DNA of 64,000 bases, from the NCBI GenBank assembly GCA_937915865.1, contig CALGIG010000076.1, positions 62,001 to 126,000 on the forward strand, given 5' to 3'. The translations under genes and the position numbers were made by a program. Positions 44,531 through 53,857 of the stretch are shown here, one piece after another. This stretch comes from an uncultured Prolixibacteraceae bacterium. GTDB taxonomy: Bacteria > Bacteroidota > Bacteroidia > Bacteroidales > Prolixibacteraceae. The notes under the pieces were generated by a model. It did not search any database and was not told where the DNA came from. It saw nothing but the letters and a program-made list of their open reading frames with translations. Within the stretch, counting starts at the first letter, position 1. Each line of letters opens with the position of its first letter.

Positions 44531-45504
44531 CAGGGATTATTTCTGTAGGAATTATAGGTGGCGCTGGATACACAGCCGGAGAACTGATCCGGATTATACT
44601 TTATCATCCTCAGGCAGAAATTACATTTGTGCAGAGCAGTAGCAATGCCGGAAATTTGCTCTCGGACGTGCATACCGATTTATTGGGCGATACCGATATT
44701 CGTTTCAGTGCCGAAGCTGATTTTTCGGCCATCGATGTGGCATTTTTCTGCATGGGACATGGTAAGTCAAAAGAATTTTTGTCGAAAAATAAACTACCTG
44801 AAAATGTAAAAATCATCGATTTAAGCCACGATTTCAGGCTAAAGCGTGAGGGAAACGAATTTGTTTACGGTTTGCCTGAATTGAATCGTGAGTTAATTAA
44901 AAAATCAAATAAAATTGCTAATCCAGGTTGTTTTGCAACCGGAATCCAACTGGCTGTTTTGCCACTTGCCGCTGCTGGTTTGCTTCATGATGAAATACAT
45001 GTTAATGCTATTACCGGGTCAACCGGTGCTGGTCAGGCTCCAAGCGAAACTTCGCATTTTAGCTGGAGAAATAATAACTTGTCGGTGTATAAAGCTTTCG
45101 AGCATCAGCATTTAGGAGAAATTGGCCAAAGTTTCAAACAGTTGCAGCCCAGTTTTACTTACGATATTAATTTCATTCCTGTGCGGGGAAATCATACCCG
45201 AGGCATTTTTGCCTCAGTTTATACCCAATTTGATGGTTCTTTAGAAGAAGCCACCAAGCTGTATCAGGAATATTATGCATCGCACCCGTTTGTTCTGGTT
45301 AGTGCTAAAAATCCTGATTTAAAACAAGTGGTAAACACCAACAAAGTAATTGTTTACCTTGAAAAACACAGTAATAAACTAATGATCCTTTCAGTAATCG
45401 ATAACTTGCTGAAAGGTGCCTCGGGACAGGCCGTCCAAAATATGAACCTTATTTTCGGGCTGGAAGAAACCACCGGTCTGAATTTGAAAGCATCAGCTTT
45501 TTAG
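44455..45504 (+). CDS. argC: N-acyl-gamma-glutamyl-phosphate reductase
   Basis: A 349-residue NADP-dependent reductase. The dinucleotide motif GIIGGAGYTAGELIRI starts at about residue 32 and the catalytic Cys is in ANPGCFATG. Normally this family begins a few residues before the Gly-rich motif. Here about 28 extra residues precede it, partly encoded by a palindromic repeat (APKAFPLRGNKKGASG). No ATG, GTG or TTG occurs in frame between the repeat and the motif, so the upstream start at 44455 must be used and the repeat is translated. Confidence 0.93.
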   Translation: MNTPTLEDTNNAPKAFPLRGNKKGASGIISVGIIGGAGYTAGELIRIILYHPQAEITFVQSSSNAGNLLSDVHTDLLGDTDIRFSAEADFSAIDVAFFCMGHGKSKEFLSKNKLPENVKIIDLSHDFRLKREGNEFVYGLPELNRELIKKSNKIANPGCFATGIQLAVLPLAAAGLLHDEIHVNAITGSTGAGQAPSETSHFSWRNNNLSVYKAFEHQHLGEIGQSFKQLQPSFTYDINFIPVRGNHTRGIFASVYTQFDGSLEEATKLYQEYYASHPFVLVSAKNPDLKQVVNTNKVIVYLEKHSNKLMILSVIDNLLKGASGQAVQNMNLIFGLEETTGLNLKASAF

Positions 45505-45510
45505 AAAAAG

Positions 45511-45636
45511 AAGCCTCCCCCAACCCCTCCGAAGGAGGGGAGTTTTGCAGAACGCAAGCTCGGGAAGGATTCTCAATAGAATTAAAATAATCGCGCTCTT
45601 TTTAGACCTCCCCTCCGGGGAGGTTTGGTGGGGCTT
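45511..45636. repeat. Double palindromic element between argC and argD
   Basis: The left half (45511-45542) reads AAGCCTCCCCCAACCCCTCC-GAA-GGAGGGGAG. The right half (45605-45636) reads GACCTCCCCTCC-GGGGAGGTTTGGTGGGGCTT. They are in inverted orientation about 62 nt apart, and the element ends 15 nt before the argD ATG. Confidence 0.75.
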
Positions 45637-45651
45637 CTAATTTTACATTTA

Positions 45652-46800
45652 ATGAATCTTTTCGATGTATATCCTTTATTCGACATTACTCCGGTAAAGG
45701 GCCAAAATTGTTATATCTGGGACGAAAACGGAACCCAATATTTAGACCTGTATGGAGGTCACGCTGTAATTTCTGTTGGACATTCTCATCCTTATTACAT
45801 TAAGCGAATCAAAGATCAGCTTGACCAGATTGGTTTTTATTCCAATTCAGTACAGATTCCACAACAAAAAGAACTAGCCGAAAAATTGGGGAAAGCATCT
45901 GGTTATTCTGATTACCAGTTATTCCTGATTAATTCTGGGGCTGAAGCCAATGAAAATGCCATTAAACTGGCCTCATTTGCAACAGGACGTAAAAAAATAA
46001 TATCTTTCAGTAAATCGTTTCATGGCCGTACTTCGGCAGCTGTTGCCGTTACCGATAACCCCAAAATTGTAGCCCCGGTAAATGCAACAACCAATGCTGT
46101 TATTTTACCGTTCAATGATTTAGAAGCCCTTGCTGAGCATTTGAAAACCAGTGAAATAGCTGGAGTTATTATTGAAGGTATTCAGGGTATTGGTGGTATA
46201 CGCGTTCCTGATACCGAATTTTTGATCGGTGCTGAAAAGCTTTGCAAACAGTATGGAACTTTGCTTATTCTCGACGAAATACAATCGGGATATGGGCGAA
46301 GTGGTAAATTCTTTGCACATCAATATACTTCTGTTAAGCCTGATATTATTACTGTTGCCAAAGGAATGGGTAATGGTTTTCCGGTTGGGGCTTTGCTTAT
46401 TTCTCCAAAAATCAAACCTTGGTACGGTATGTTGGGAACAACTTTTGGTGGCAATTACCTGGCTTGCGCTGCAAGTTTGGCAGTGTTGGAAATCATGGAA
46501 AACGAAAATCTGGTTGAAAATGCTGCTGAAGTTGGTGGTTACCTGATTGAAAAGCTTAAAAAGATATCTGGAATAAAAGAAGTAAGAGGACTTGGTTTAA
46601 TGATTGGACTCGAATTTGATCGACAAATTAATGACATTCGTCATGTTTTATTAAAAAAACATCATATTTTTACCGGCGTAAGTGGAGCTAATACTATCCG
46701 GTTATTATCTCCGCTAACTTTGACTAAAGAACAAGCTGATACTTTTGTTGAAGCTCTTGTTCAAACAATTTTGGAATTGGAAAACGAACAAACAAAATAG
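45652..46800 (+). CDS. argD: N-acylornithine aminotransferase
   Basis: A 382-residue class III PLP aminotransferase converting N-acylglutamate semialdehyde to N-acylornithine. Motifs: NSGAEANENAIKLAS, SFHGRTSAAVAVT, LILDEIQSGYGRSGKFFAHQ, and the PLP lysine in ITVAKGMGNGFPVGALL. I start at ATG 45652 (MNLFDVYPLFDI). A TTG/GTG-type start at 45625 would lie inside the palindromic element. Given the succinyl-type transcarbamylase nearby, the natural substrate is probably N-succinylglutamate semialdehyde. Confidence 0.94.
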   Translation: MNLFDVYPLFDITPVKGQNCYIWDENGTQYLDLYGGHAVISVGHSHPYYIKRIKDQLDQIGFYSNSVQIPQQKELAEKLGKASGYSDYQLFLINSGAEANENAIKLASFATGRKKIISFSKSFHGRTSAAVAVTDNPKIVAPVNATTNAVILPFNDLEALAEHLKTSEIAGVIIEGIQGIGGIRVPDTEFLIGAEKLCKQYGTLLILDEIQSGYGRSGKFFAHQYTSVKPDIITVAKGMGNGFPVGALLISPKIKPWYGMLGTTFGGNYLACAASLAVLEIMENENLVENAAEVGGYLIEKLKKISGIKEVRGLGLMIGLEFDRQINDIRHVLLKKHHIFTGVSGANTIRLLSPLTLTKEQADTFVEALVQTILELENEQTK

Positions 46801-46854
46801 TTCTGATTGCCAAAGTTATAAAATGGTAGATTGTTTAATAGTAATAGTTAAAAT

Positions 46855-47646
46855 ATGATTGACCAGAAAATAACCATCATTGGAGGTGGAAATCTTGGAG
46901 GTTCAGTGGCCTTCGGTTTAATTAAATCCAAACAAATTGCTCCTGCATTCTTAACTGTTTCTGACCGTTATACGAGTGTACTCAAAAAGTTTCAGGATCA
47001 GGGTGCAACTACTACCGACAATAATGTTGAGGCTGTAAAAACAGCTGACATCATTATTTTAGCTATTAAACCCTATCAAGCCCTGCCAATTATTGAAGAG
47101 ATAAAACCATTTCTGAAATCAAGCCAAATTCTGATTTCGGCAGTTGCTGGCCTTGGCTTGCCAAAACTTGAAGAAGAATTTGGTAGTTCAGGCGTAAAAA
47201 CATTCAGGATAATGCCAAATACAGCTATAGCCATTCAGGAATCGATGACATTAATTTCGACAAATGTGAAATCGGAAGAAACCTGCAATTTGGTGGTCCA
47301 TATATTTGATCAGCTTGGAAAGGCAAGTATTATTTCTGAGGATCTGATGGCTGCTGCCACTGTTTTAGGCTCATGCGGAATTGCATTTGCGCTAAGGTAT
47401 ATTAGAGCTGCCATGCAAGGTGGTATTGAAATGGGCTTTAGTGCAGAACAAGCTCAATTTATTACAGCTCAAACAGTTAAAGGTGCAGCTGAATTAATTC
47501 TGGAATCGGGAAGGCATCCTGAACAAGAAATTGATAAGGTTACTACTCCACGAGGAATTACGATCACTGGGTTAAATGAAATGGAACACCAGGGATTTAG
47601 TTCTTCATTGATCCAGGGCTTAATTGCTTCTTTCAATAAATGCTGA
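46855..47646 (+). CDS. proC: Pyrroline-5-carboxylate reductase
   Basis: A 263-residue NAD(P)H-dependent enzyme performing the last step of proline synthesis. The Rossmann motif is IIGGGNLGGSVAFGLI, followed by LAIKPYQALPIIEEI. The C-terminal dimerisation helices contain ESGRHPEQEIDKVTTPRGITITGLNEMEHQG, the P5CR signature region. Its stop overlaps the proB start by 7 nt. Proline genes embedded in the arginine cluster share glutamate-derived intermediates and probably one transcript. Confidence 0.95.
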   Translation: MIDQKITIIGGGNLGGSVAFGLIKSKQIAPAFLTVSDRYTSVLKKFQDQGATTTDNNVEAVKTADIIILAIKPYQALPIIEEIKPFLKSSQILISAVAGLGLPKLEEEFGSSGVKTFRIMPNTAIAIQESMTLISTNVKSEETCNLVVHIFDQLGKASIISEDLMAAATVLGSCGIAFALRYIRAAMQGGIEMGFSAEQAQFITAQTVKGAAELILESGRHPEQEIDKVTTPRGITITGLNEMEHQGFSSSLIQGLIASFNKC

Positions 47647-48743
47647 TTTTGGAAACAAATCTGAAATACAAAAAAATAACTGTCAAAGTTGGCAGTAACG
47701 TTCTAACCAAGTCTGACGGTACTTTAAACGATACCAATATTGCACATTTGGTCAACCAAATGGCTAAACTCCATAACGAAGGTGTTGAAATAGTACTGGT
47801 TTCTTCAGGGGCAGTAGCGGCAGGGCGTGGCGAGATTGGCAATGGCCGTAAACTCGACACTGTTGCAGCCCGGCAATTGTGGTCGGCAGTTGGTCAGGTA
47901 AAAATGATTAACAAATGGGCTGAAAATTTCAGCAGGTATGGAATTGTATGTGCTCAGGTACTTACTACCAAAGAAAATTTTGGCGATAGGGTTCATTACC
48001 TGAATATGAAAAACTGCATCTCTACATTAATTGAAAGTAATGTTATTCCTATTGTAAATGAGAATGATACTATTTCGGTTACTGAGTTGATGTTTACCGA
48101 TAATGATGAACTTTCGGGTTTAATTGCCTCGATGGAAAACTCGGAGGCATTAATCATTTTAAGCAACATTGACGGGATTTATGATGGTTCGCCTGATTTA
48201 CCAGGATCAAAAGTAATTCGGGAAGTTACGACCAAAAGCAAACCGTTGAATGAAGCTATTTCGACCAGCAAATCGAGTTTTGGCCGTGGTGGAATGCTTA
48301 CCAAATACAGCATTGCCAGGAAGGTTGCCCGTGGAGGAATTAATGTTCACATTGCAAATGGAACGAAAGAGAATACCTTGTTGAATATCATGGATTCCTC
48401 AATTGATTTTGTTCATACAGCATTCCTGTCGGCCAAAAAGAAATCGTCGAATGTTAAGAAATGGATTTCTTATTCTGAAAGCTTTGCCAAAGGTGAACTT
48501 ATTGTAAATGAAGGAGCTTCAAAAGCCTTACTCTCGGTTCAGGCAAGCAGTTTATTGCCGGTTGGAGTTATTTCGGTTGTAGGAAGTTTTGAAAAAGGAG
48601 ATTTAGTTCGGATTAAAGACGAATCGGGGCAAATAATTGGAATTGGTAAAGCTGAATATAACTCAGAAAAGGCTGAGAAATTTAAAGGTAATAAGAACAA
48701 AAAGGCAATTATTCATTACGACTATCTGTATATTATGGAATAG
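47640..48743 (+). CDS. proB: Glutamate 5-kinase
   Basis: A 367-residue kinase making gamma-glutamyl phosphate for proline synthesis. The amino-acid-kinase domain (about 10-260; TVKVGSNVLTKSDGTLN, VLVSSGAVAAGRGEIG, PIVNENDTISVTEL, LSNIDGIYDGSP, FGRGGMLTKYSIA) is followed by a PUA domain (about 275-365; GELIVNEGASKALL), the complete two-domain form. It starts within the end of proC (7-nt overlap). A GC-rich hairpin lies between it and proA. Confidence 0.95.
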   Translation: MLILETNLKYKKITVKVGSNVLTKSDGTLNDTNIAHLVNQMAKLHNEGVEIVLVSSGAVAAGRGEIGNGRKLDTVAARQLWSAVGQVKMINKWAENFSRYGIVCAQVLTTKENFGDRVHYLNMKNCISTLIESNVIPIVNENDTISVTELMFTDNDELSGLIASMENSEALIILSNIDGIYDGSPDLPGSKVIREVTTKSKPLNEAISTSKSSFGRGGMLTKYSIARKVARGGINVHIANGTKENTLLNIMDSSIDFVHTAFLSAKKKSSNVKKWISYSESFAKGELIVNEGASKALLSVQASSLLPVGVISVVGSFEKGDLVRIKDESGQIIGIGKAEYNSEKAEKFKGNKNKKAIIHYDYLYIME

Positions 48744-48835
48744 CAAAATATTGACTCAGAATTTGCATAGATACCCTTTTAGAAATACCTCTTAAATTTG
48801 CCTCCTAATGGCACAAATTGTCTGAGTTTGATTTT

Positions 48836-48859
48836 CCCCCTTCCTCCCCCGGAAGGGGG
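48836..48859. repeat. GC-rich hairpin between proB and proA
   Basis: CCCCCTTCC and GGAAGGGGG form a 9-bp stem with a TCCCCC loop, then TTCTTTT. It is a single unit related to the dispersed palindromes. It could act as a weak terminator or an mRNA processing or stability signal. Confidence 0.6.
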
Positions 48860-48938
48860 TTCTTTTATACTTTCCGTTTCATATTTGGTAAAAGAGTTTT
48901 TCGGAAAACAACAAAGTTCAATTTTAAAACCATAAATA

Positions 48939-50189
48939 ATGACAGTAAAAGAACAACTTAACTCTGTACAAATTGCAAGCAGAAAACTGAATTTGATTTC
49001 GGTTGAAAAAATAAACAGGGTGTTGGCTGATGTTGCTGATGCAGCAATCGAAAATACTGATTTCATTCTGAATGAAAATTTAAAGGATTTAAGCCGAATG
49101 GATAAGGCGGATACAAAATATGATCGCCTGATGTTAACTTCTGATAGAATAAAAGGAATTGCAGCTGATATTCGAAATGTAGTTGCACTCCCCTCGCCTC
49201 TTGGTCACATTTTAAGTGAAACAGTCAGGCCTAATGGATTAAAAATTACTAAAATAACTGTACCTTTTGGGGTAATCGGTATCATATACGAAGCTCGTCC
49301 CAATGTTACTTTCGATGTATTCTCACTTTGTCTTAAATCTGGAAATGCTTGTGTATTAAAAGGAGGAAGCGATGCCAACGATTCAAATCTGGCTATCGTG
49401 AAGGTAATCCGAAATGTACTTGAAAAGCACAACATTGACGGAAATACACTTACGTTATTGCCAGTCGACCGTGAAGCAACGGCAGAACTTTTACATGCGC
49501 ACGGCCTTGTCGATTTGATCATTCCACGCGGTTCACAAAACCTTATCGATTTTGTACGCCAAAATTCGTCTATCCCGGTAATTGAAACAGGAGCAGGTAT
49601 TTGTCATACTTATTTTCATCAAGATGGCGATGTAATTAAAGGAAAAGCTATAATAAACAACGCCAAAACCCGTCGACCAAGTGTTTGTAATGCATTAGAC
49701 TGTGTCCTGATTGACGAAGCCCGACTTGCCGATTTACCTGAGTTGACAGAACTGCTTACCCAAAGTAATGTAATTATTTATGCAGATAATCAGGCCTATA
49801 AAGCACTTGAAGGAAAATATCCGGATAAGCTTCTTGAACATGCAACCGAGGAATCGTTTGGAACTGAATTTTTGTCATATAAAATGGCCATCAAAACAGT
49901 TTCAGGAGTAAATGCTGCATTAGAACATATTGCAAAATACAGTTCGAAACATTCCGAATCGATAGTTTCGGAAAATACTGAAATTCTTGATCTTTTTCGA
50001 AAAGCAGTTGATGCTGCTGCTGTTTATTGTAATGTATCTACCGCCTTTACCGATGGAGCACAGTTTGGTTTAGGCGCCGAAATTGGCATTTCAACACAAA
50101 AACTTCATGCTCGTGGCCCTATGGCCTTGGAAGAGCTTACCAGCTATAAATGGATTATTGATGGCAATGGTCAGATCAGGCCAAAATAG
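48939..50189 (+). CDS. proA: Gamma-glutamyl phosphate reductase
   Basis: A 416-residue aldehyde-dehydrogenase-fold enzyme reducing gamma-glutamyl phosphate to glutamate semialdehyde. Family segments: [51 protein letters not shown], the catalytic Cys in [18 protein letters not shown], and the C-terminal [28 protein letters not shown]. Complete and typical in length. It is separated from proB by about 195 bp containing a hairpin, and from argF' by 119 bp of AT-rich DNA. Confidence 0.96.
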   Translation: MTVKEQLNSVQIASRKLNLISVEKINRVLADVADAAIENTDFILNENLKDLSRMDKADTKYDRLMLTSDRIKGIAADIRNVVALPSPLGHILSETVRPNGLKITKITVPFGVIGIIYEARPNVTFDVFSLCLKSGNACVLKGGSDANDSNLAIVKVIRNVLEKHNIDGNTLTLLPVDREATAELLHAHGLVDLIIPRGSQNLIDFVRQNSSIPVIETGAGICHTYFHQDGDVIKGKAIINNAKTRRPSVCNALDCVLIDEARLADLPELTELLTQSNVIIYADNQAYKALEGKYPDKLLEHATEESFGTEFLSYKMAIKTVSGVNAALEHIAKYSSKHSESIVSENTEILDLFRKAVDAAAVYCNVSTAFTDGAQFGLGAEIGISTQKLHARGPMALEELTSYKWIIDGNGQIRPK

Positions 50190-50308
50190 TAAAGGAAAAA
50201 GTTACTTAACCAAGGGTAAAAGAGAAAAATACACTTATATTTATGCGACGATTAATTTCAATATAATAAATTGAGATACAGTTTATTAGTTTTTAATTTT
50301 AACGAATA

Positions 50309-51259
50309 ATGAGACAATTTACATCCGTCCATGATTTGATGAACCTGGACGAGGCCCTGAAGCTGGCTTTTGAGCTTAAAAAATCACCTTATAAATATCA
50401 GGATTTAGGTAAAAATAAAACCTTGTTACTTGTATTCTTCAACTCAAGTTTAAGAACCCGTTTAAGTACACAAAAGGCTGGATTAAACCTTGGAATGAAC
50501 GTGATTGTTTTTGATATCAACGAAGGAGGCTGGAAACTTGAAACTGATATGGGTGTAATTATGGATGGCGATAAGCCGGAACATATTCGTGAAGCAGTTC
50601 CGGTAATTGGTCGTTACTGTGATATTATTGGCGTTCGTTCGTTTGCGCGTTTCGAGAACCGTGAAGATGATTATCAGGAGAAAATATTACAGCAATTTAT
50701 TGATTATTCGGGAGTTCCTGTTGTGAGTATGGAAGCAGCAACTCGTCACCCGCTTCAGTCGTTTGCCGACCAGTTAACTATTGAAGAATATAAAATGAAA
50801 GCTCGTCCGAAAGTTGTACTTAGCTGGGCCCCACATCCCAGGGCTTTACCACAGGCCGTTCCCAATTCGTTTGTCGAGTGGATGAGGGCTGCTGATTACG
50901 AAGTTGTTGTAACTCATCCTGAAGGTTATGAACTTGCACCTGAATTTATGGGTGATTTAAAACCTGAATACGATCAGATGAAAGCATTTGAAGGCGCCGA
51001 TTTCATTTATGCAAAAAATTGGGCTTCTTATACAAGTTACGGACAAGTCTTGTCAAAAGATCGTTCGTGGACTGTTTCAGAACGGCAAATGGCTGTAACA
51101 AACAATGCTAAATTTATGCACTGTTTACCTGTTCGCCGCAATATGATTGTGTCGGATGAAGTGATTGACGGGCCAAATTCAATTGTTATCCCTGAAGCAG
51201 AAAACCGTTTATTTTCGGCCCAGGCTGTATTAAAGATGATGTTAGACAAGTTAAGATAA
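50309..51259 (+). CDS. argF': N-succinylornithine carbamoyltransferase
   Basis: A 316-residue transcarbamylase of the acyl-ornithine branch. The carbamoyl-phosphate motif is SSLRTRLSTQ and the ornithine-side motif HCLPVRRNM. The specificity loop reads MDGDKPEH with Pro at residue 90. In the known Bacteroides fragilis enzyme, Pro90 sets preference for N-succinylornithine, while acetylornithine enzymes have Glu there. Substrate therefore is very probably N-succinyl-L-ornithine, and the whole pathway runs on succinylated intermediates. argB follows after 89 bp. Confidence 0.93.
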   Translation: MRQFTSVHDLMNLDEALKLAFELKKSPYKYQDLGKNKTLLLVFFNSSLRTRLSTQKAGLNLGMNVIVFDINEGGWKLETDMGVIMDGDKPEHIREAVPVIGRYCDIIGVRSFARFENREDDYQEKILQQFIDYSGVPVVSMEAATRHPLQSFADQLTIEEYKMKARPKVVLSWAPHPRALPQAVPNSFVEWMRAADYEVVVTHPEGYELAPEFMGDLKPEYDQMKAFEGADFIYAKNWASYTSYGQVLSKDRSWTVSERQMAVTNNAKFMHCLPVRRNMIVSDEVIDGPNSIVIPEAENRLFSAQAVLKMMLDKLR

Positions 51260-51348
51260 AAAAGTTCGAAGTGAATTAAAGAGTCTGTAGTTTGAAGTTA
51301 GCTTTAGACATTCAGAATTTTAGGCACTTCACACTTAAATACTATTTT

Positions 51349-52128
51349 ATGGAAAGATTGACCATTGTAAAAGTTGGCGGCAAAGTTGTTGAAGAGAAAG
51401 AATCTCTTGATCAGTTGTTAAACCATTTTTCTCAGATTCGAGGTAAACGAATTCTGGTTCATGGCGGAGGAAGGCTTGCCACAACCCTCTCAGAAAAACT
51501 TGGTATTGAAACTAAAATGGTTGATGGTAGAAGAATAACTGATGAAGCTACTCTGGAAGTTGTTACAATGGTTTATGCAGGCTTGGTTAATAAGAATATT
51601 GTAGCCGGGCTGCAGGCCCGAGGTTGCAATTCTATTGGACTTACAGGAGCTGATTTAAATGTTATAAAGGCCAGGAAACGTCCGGTTAAGGAAATTGATT
51701 ATGGTTTTGTTGGCGATATCATGGGTGTTAATACATCCGAACTTCGTTTGTTGCTTAATGAAGAAGTTGTTCCCGTAATGGCTCCAATTACGCATGATAC
51801 CCGAGGGCAGTTGCTCAATACCAATGCCGATACCATTGCTGCCGACCTGGCTATTGAATTGTCGAATTATTACACCGTAAACCTCTTCTATTGCTTCGAG
51901 AAAAAAGGTGTTTTGCTCAATGCTGATGATGAAAATTCGGTTATTTCTGAATTGACCTACAACCGATTTAAAGAACTTCAGTTAGCCGGAGTTATTAAGG
52001 AAGGAATGATCCCTAAACTTGACAATGGCTTTACTGCTATGCGTAACGGAGTTAACCAGATTCTGATTACCAACCCAAACCTGATTTCAATGGCTCGGGG
52101 TACCCGTTTAAGCTTGTCGGAAGACTAA
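51349..52128 (+). CDS. argB: N-acylglutamate kinase
   Basis: A 259-residue amino-acid kinase phosphorylating N-acetyl- or, in this context, N-succinylglutamate. Motifs: VKVGGKVVEE, LVHGGGRLATTLSEKLG, DGRRITDEATLEVVTMVYAG, and the C-terminal EGMIPKLDNGFTAMRNGVNQILIT. I use ATG 51349. An earlier in-frame start at 51292 would add 19 unconserved residues. It is the last gene of the cluster and a terminator follows within 30 nt. No deacylase (argE-like) or argH gene is in the window. Confidence 0.94.
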   Translation: MERLTIVKVGGKVVEEKESLDQLLNHFSQIRGKRILVHGGGRLATTLSEKLGIETKMVDGRRITDEATLEVVTMVYAGLVNKNIVAGLQARGCNSIGLTGADLNVIKARKRPVKEIDYGFVGDIMGVNTSELRLLLNEEVVPVMAPITHDTRGQLLNTNADTIAADLAIELSNYYTVNLFYCFEKKGVLLNADDENSVISELTYNRFKELQLAGVIKEGMIPKLDNGFTAMRNGVNQILITNPNLISMARGTRLSLSED

Positions 52129-52153
52129 AGTTCAAATATCAAATAGACAATGG

Positions 52154-52182
52154 AAATCCGGTAAAAAGTGACCGGATTTTTA
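52154..52182 (+). terminator. Intrinsic terminator after argB
   Basis: AAATCCGGT (52154-52162) pairs with ACCGGATTT (52171-52179), followed by T-rich DNA. It closes the arginine cluster. Confidence 0.8.
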
Positions 52183-52431
52183 TTTTTTATTCGATATTGA
52201 TATTGTTTTTAAGTATTTGTTATTTAGTGTATTAACTATTTAAAATTGTTTATGCAGTACACTTTTAAAATCTTACTTAACTTTCTAAAAATAAATGACA
52301 AAATACTGAACTTTTTTATTAGAAATACGTTTACAATAGTGTTTCATAAATATTCCAGAAGTTTAAGAGAAGACAAGGGGTTAATTAAGTGTTGATTGGT
52401 TTTTAGTGTGGATTGATTGTGTGAATTAGAA

Positions 52432-52464
52432 GAACCGTTTCAAATCGATGTTTGAAACGGTTTC
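52432..52464. terminator. Second strong hairpin in the argB-tRNA gap
   Basis: GAACCGTTTCAAA (52432-52444) pairs with TTTGAAACGGTTTC (52451-52464), then TTATTTTT. Apart from this and the argB terminator, 52129-52615 is AT-rich, with no gene I can support. Confidence 0.65.
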
Positions 52465-52615
52465 TTATTTTTACTCAGAAAAAATGTTTTTTTATTGTTT
52501 ATATTCACTGTATTTTTCAGGAAAATTATAAATTCGTGGCGCAATTCAAATTCAGTTATAGTGATTGACCGGAATGAATTTTCGATGTTTATCAGGATTG
52601 GGTTTGTCGCTTTTA

Positions 52616-52689
52616 CGGGGTGTAGCACAGTTGGCTAGCGCGCCACGTTCGGGACGTGGAGGTCGGAAGTTCGAGTCTTCTCACCCCGA
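52616..52689 (+). tRNA. tRNA-Pro (anticodon CGG)
   Basis: Acceptor stem CGGGGTG (52616-52622) pairs with CACCCCG (52682-52688), discriminator A. The anticodon arm CCACG-TTCGGGA-CGTGG gives anticodon CGG, and the T-arm contains TTCGAGT. No CCA is encoded. An intrinsic terminator follows at 52714. Confidence 0.95.
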
Positions 52690-52713
52690 CATTTTTGAAG
52701 ATTAAAACATACT

Positions 52714-52749
52714 AAAAGACCGCAAAGTATTGATTTTGTGGTCTTTTTT
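52714..52749 (+). terminator. Terminator after tRNA-Pro
   Basis: AAAAGACC (52714-52721) with an inner CAAA/TTTG pair and GGTCTTTT (52740-52747), then TT. The remaining bases to 53060 hold another weak stem (GACCTT/AAGGTC at about 52996-53020) that may end the DUF2202 gene, and otherwise no supported gene. Confidence 0.7.
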
Positions 52750-53060
52750 ATTTTTTAACTTATCAAAATAAATTACTTCCTATCAGGTATATGTGAACTA
52801 TCCGGTGATCTTTCAATATTTTTATTTTTGGTTCACGAATGACCAGATTTCTGTGGCGGAACAGTTTTATGGGGCAAGTATACTTGATGTGGCTACCAGC
52901 TGTATCAATAAATCCAATAATGAACTGCTTCCTCAAAACGAATATATTACCATATATAGACGTTCTTTTTCGTAGTAGCATGTAAAACCAAAGAAGACCT
53001 TCCATACAACTGAAAGGTCTCCTATGATATTATAAATCAAGTTGATTACAGAAAACCGTA

Positions 53061-53819
53061 TTATCTATTGATACATATTCCGGAACTCTTATTGTTTCCA
53101 TTTTGGTTTCCTTCTTGTTGTCCTTTTCTATTACTATTACCTTTTCCATTGCCTTTTGTCATTCCATTTCCTGTTTCCATTGGGCTGCTAATTATTTCAT
53201 TGTAGGCCTCGGTACTTAAAATAGCCGGCGTATAAGTTATCTGGTAGGTACTGAGTGTTGAAACAAAAGAACGAAGATGATTACGCGAACCCCGAAGCAG
53301 GTTTCCATAAATTTGGAGCAATGTCCTGTTTGTTGTGGCAGCTATCAGTTTTTCAAGGTCAGCAATATCGTATTCTTCGATGTAGGCGCCTGTTTTTAAG
53401 GCTTCAGTAAGCGAAACATTTCCAGCGTCAACCAGTTTTTGATAAAGTTCGGCTATATCGTTGCTTGTAAATGTTCCGGCATCTCCTGTCGATGGATCAG
53501 TTAGATTGTATGCTGAAATCAAAATCCCAATAGCGTCATAATGATTAGTTTCACTTGAAGCAATGTTGGCAAAAATCGGAAGATCGTATTTTTCGGCCAT
53601 TACCATGTAAACATCGTGCGCCAGTTTTTCTTCTTCACGCATTTGAATAATTCCTGCATCCTCACCCGAAATTAAGGTCGGAAAATCAGTAATAGAACTG
53701 AGCGTCGCCGACTTTTCGAACAGTTGTTCATCAACTACCGGTGATTTACTACAACCTGTAAAAGCTAAACTTAACGATGCGAAAAGCATCAATCCCATCA
53801 ACATGTTTCTTGTTTTCAT
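53061..53819 (-). CDS. DUF2202 ferritin-like lipoprotein
   Basis: A 252-residue lipoprotein (signal ending FTGC). The core (about 50-205) matches DUF2202, a four-helix ferritin-like domain: REEEKLAHDVYMVMAEKY and ASSETNHYDAIGILI carry the Glu/His residues that could bind a di-metal site, and a second similar set follows (GSRNHLRSFVSTL). The C-terminal tail is Gly/Asn/Lys-rich and disordered. It lies downstream of the ECF sigma module on the same strand and may be one of its targets. The metal and substrate are unknown. Confidence 0.82.
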   Translation of the reverse strand: MKTRNMLMGLMLFASLSLAFTGCSKSPVVDEQLFEKSATLSSITDFPTLISGEDAGIIQMREEEKLAHDVYMVMAEKYDLPIFANIASSETNHYDAIGILISAYNLTDPSTGDAGTFTSNDIAELYQKLVDAGNVSLTEALKTGAYIEEYDIADLEKLIAATTNRTLLQIYGNLLRGSRNHLRSFVSTLSTYQITYTPAILSTEAYNEIISSPMETGNGMTKGNGKGNSNRKGQQEGNQNGNNKSSGICINR

Positions 53820-53857
53820 TTGCTAACGTTTTAAAAGTGAATAAAATAAATATGTTT

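Noticed and set aside
52616..52689. tRNA-Pro as an attachment site of an integrated element
   Set aside because: No integrase gene and no repeated tRNA 3' end were seen on either side within the window.
52763..53005. An 80-codon minus-strand frame and an overlapping 60-codon plus-strand frame after tRNA-Pro
   Set aside because: Both are AT-rich, lack recognisable motifs or start signals, and overlap each other; neither can be supported as a gene.
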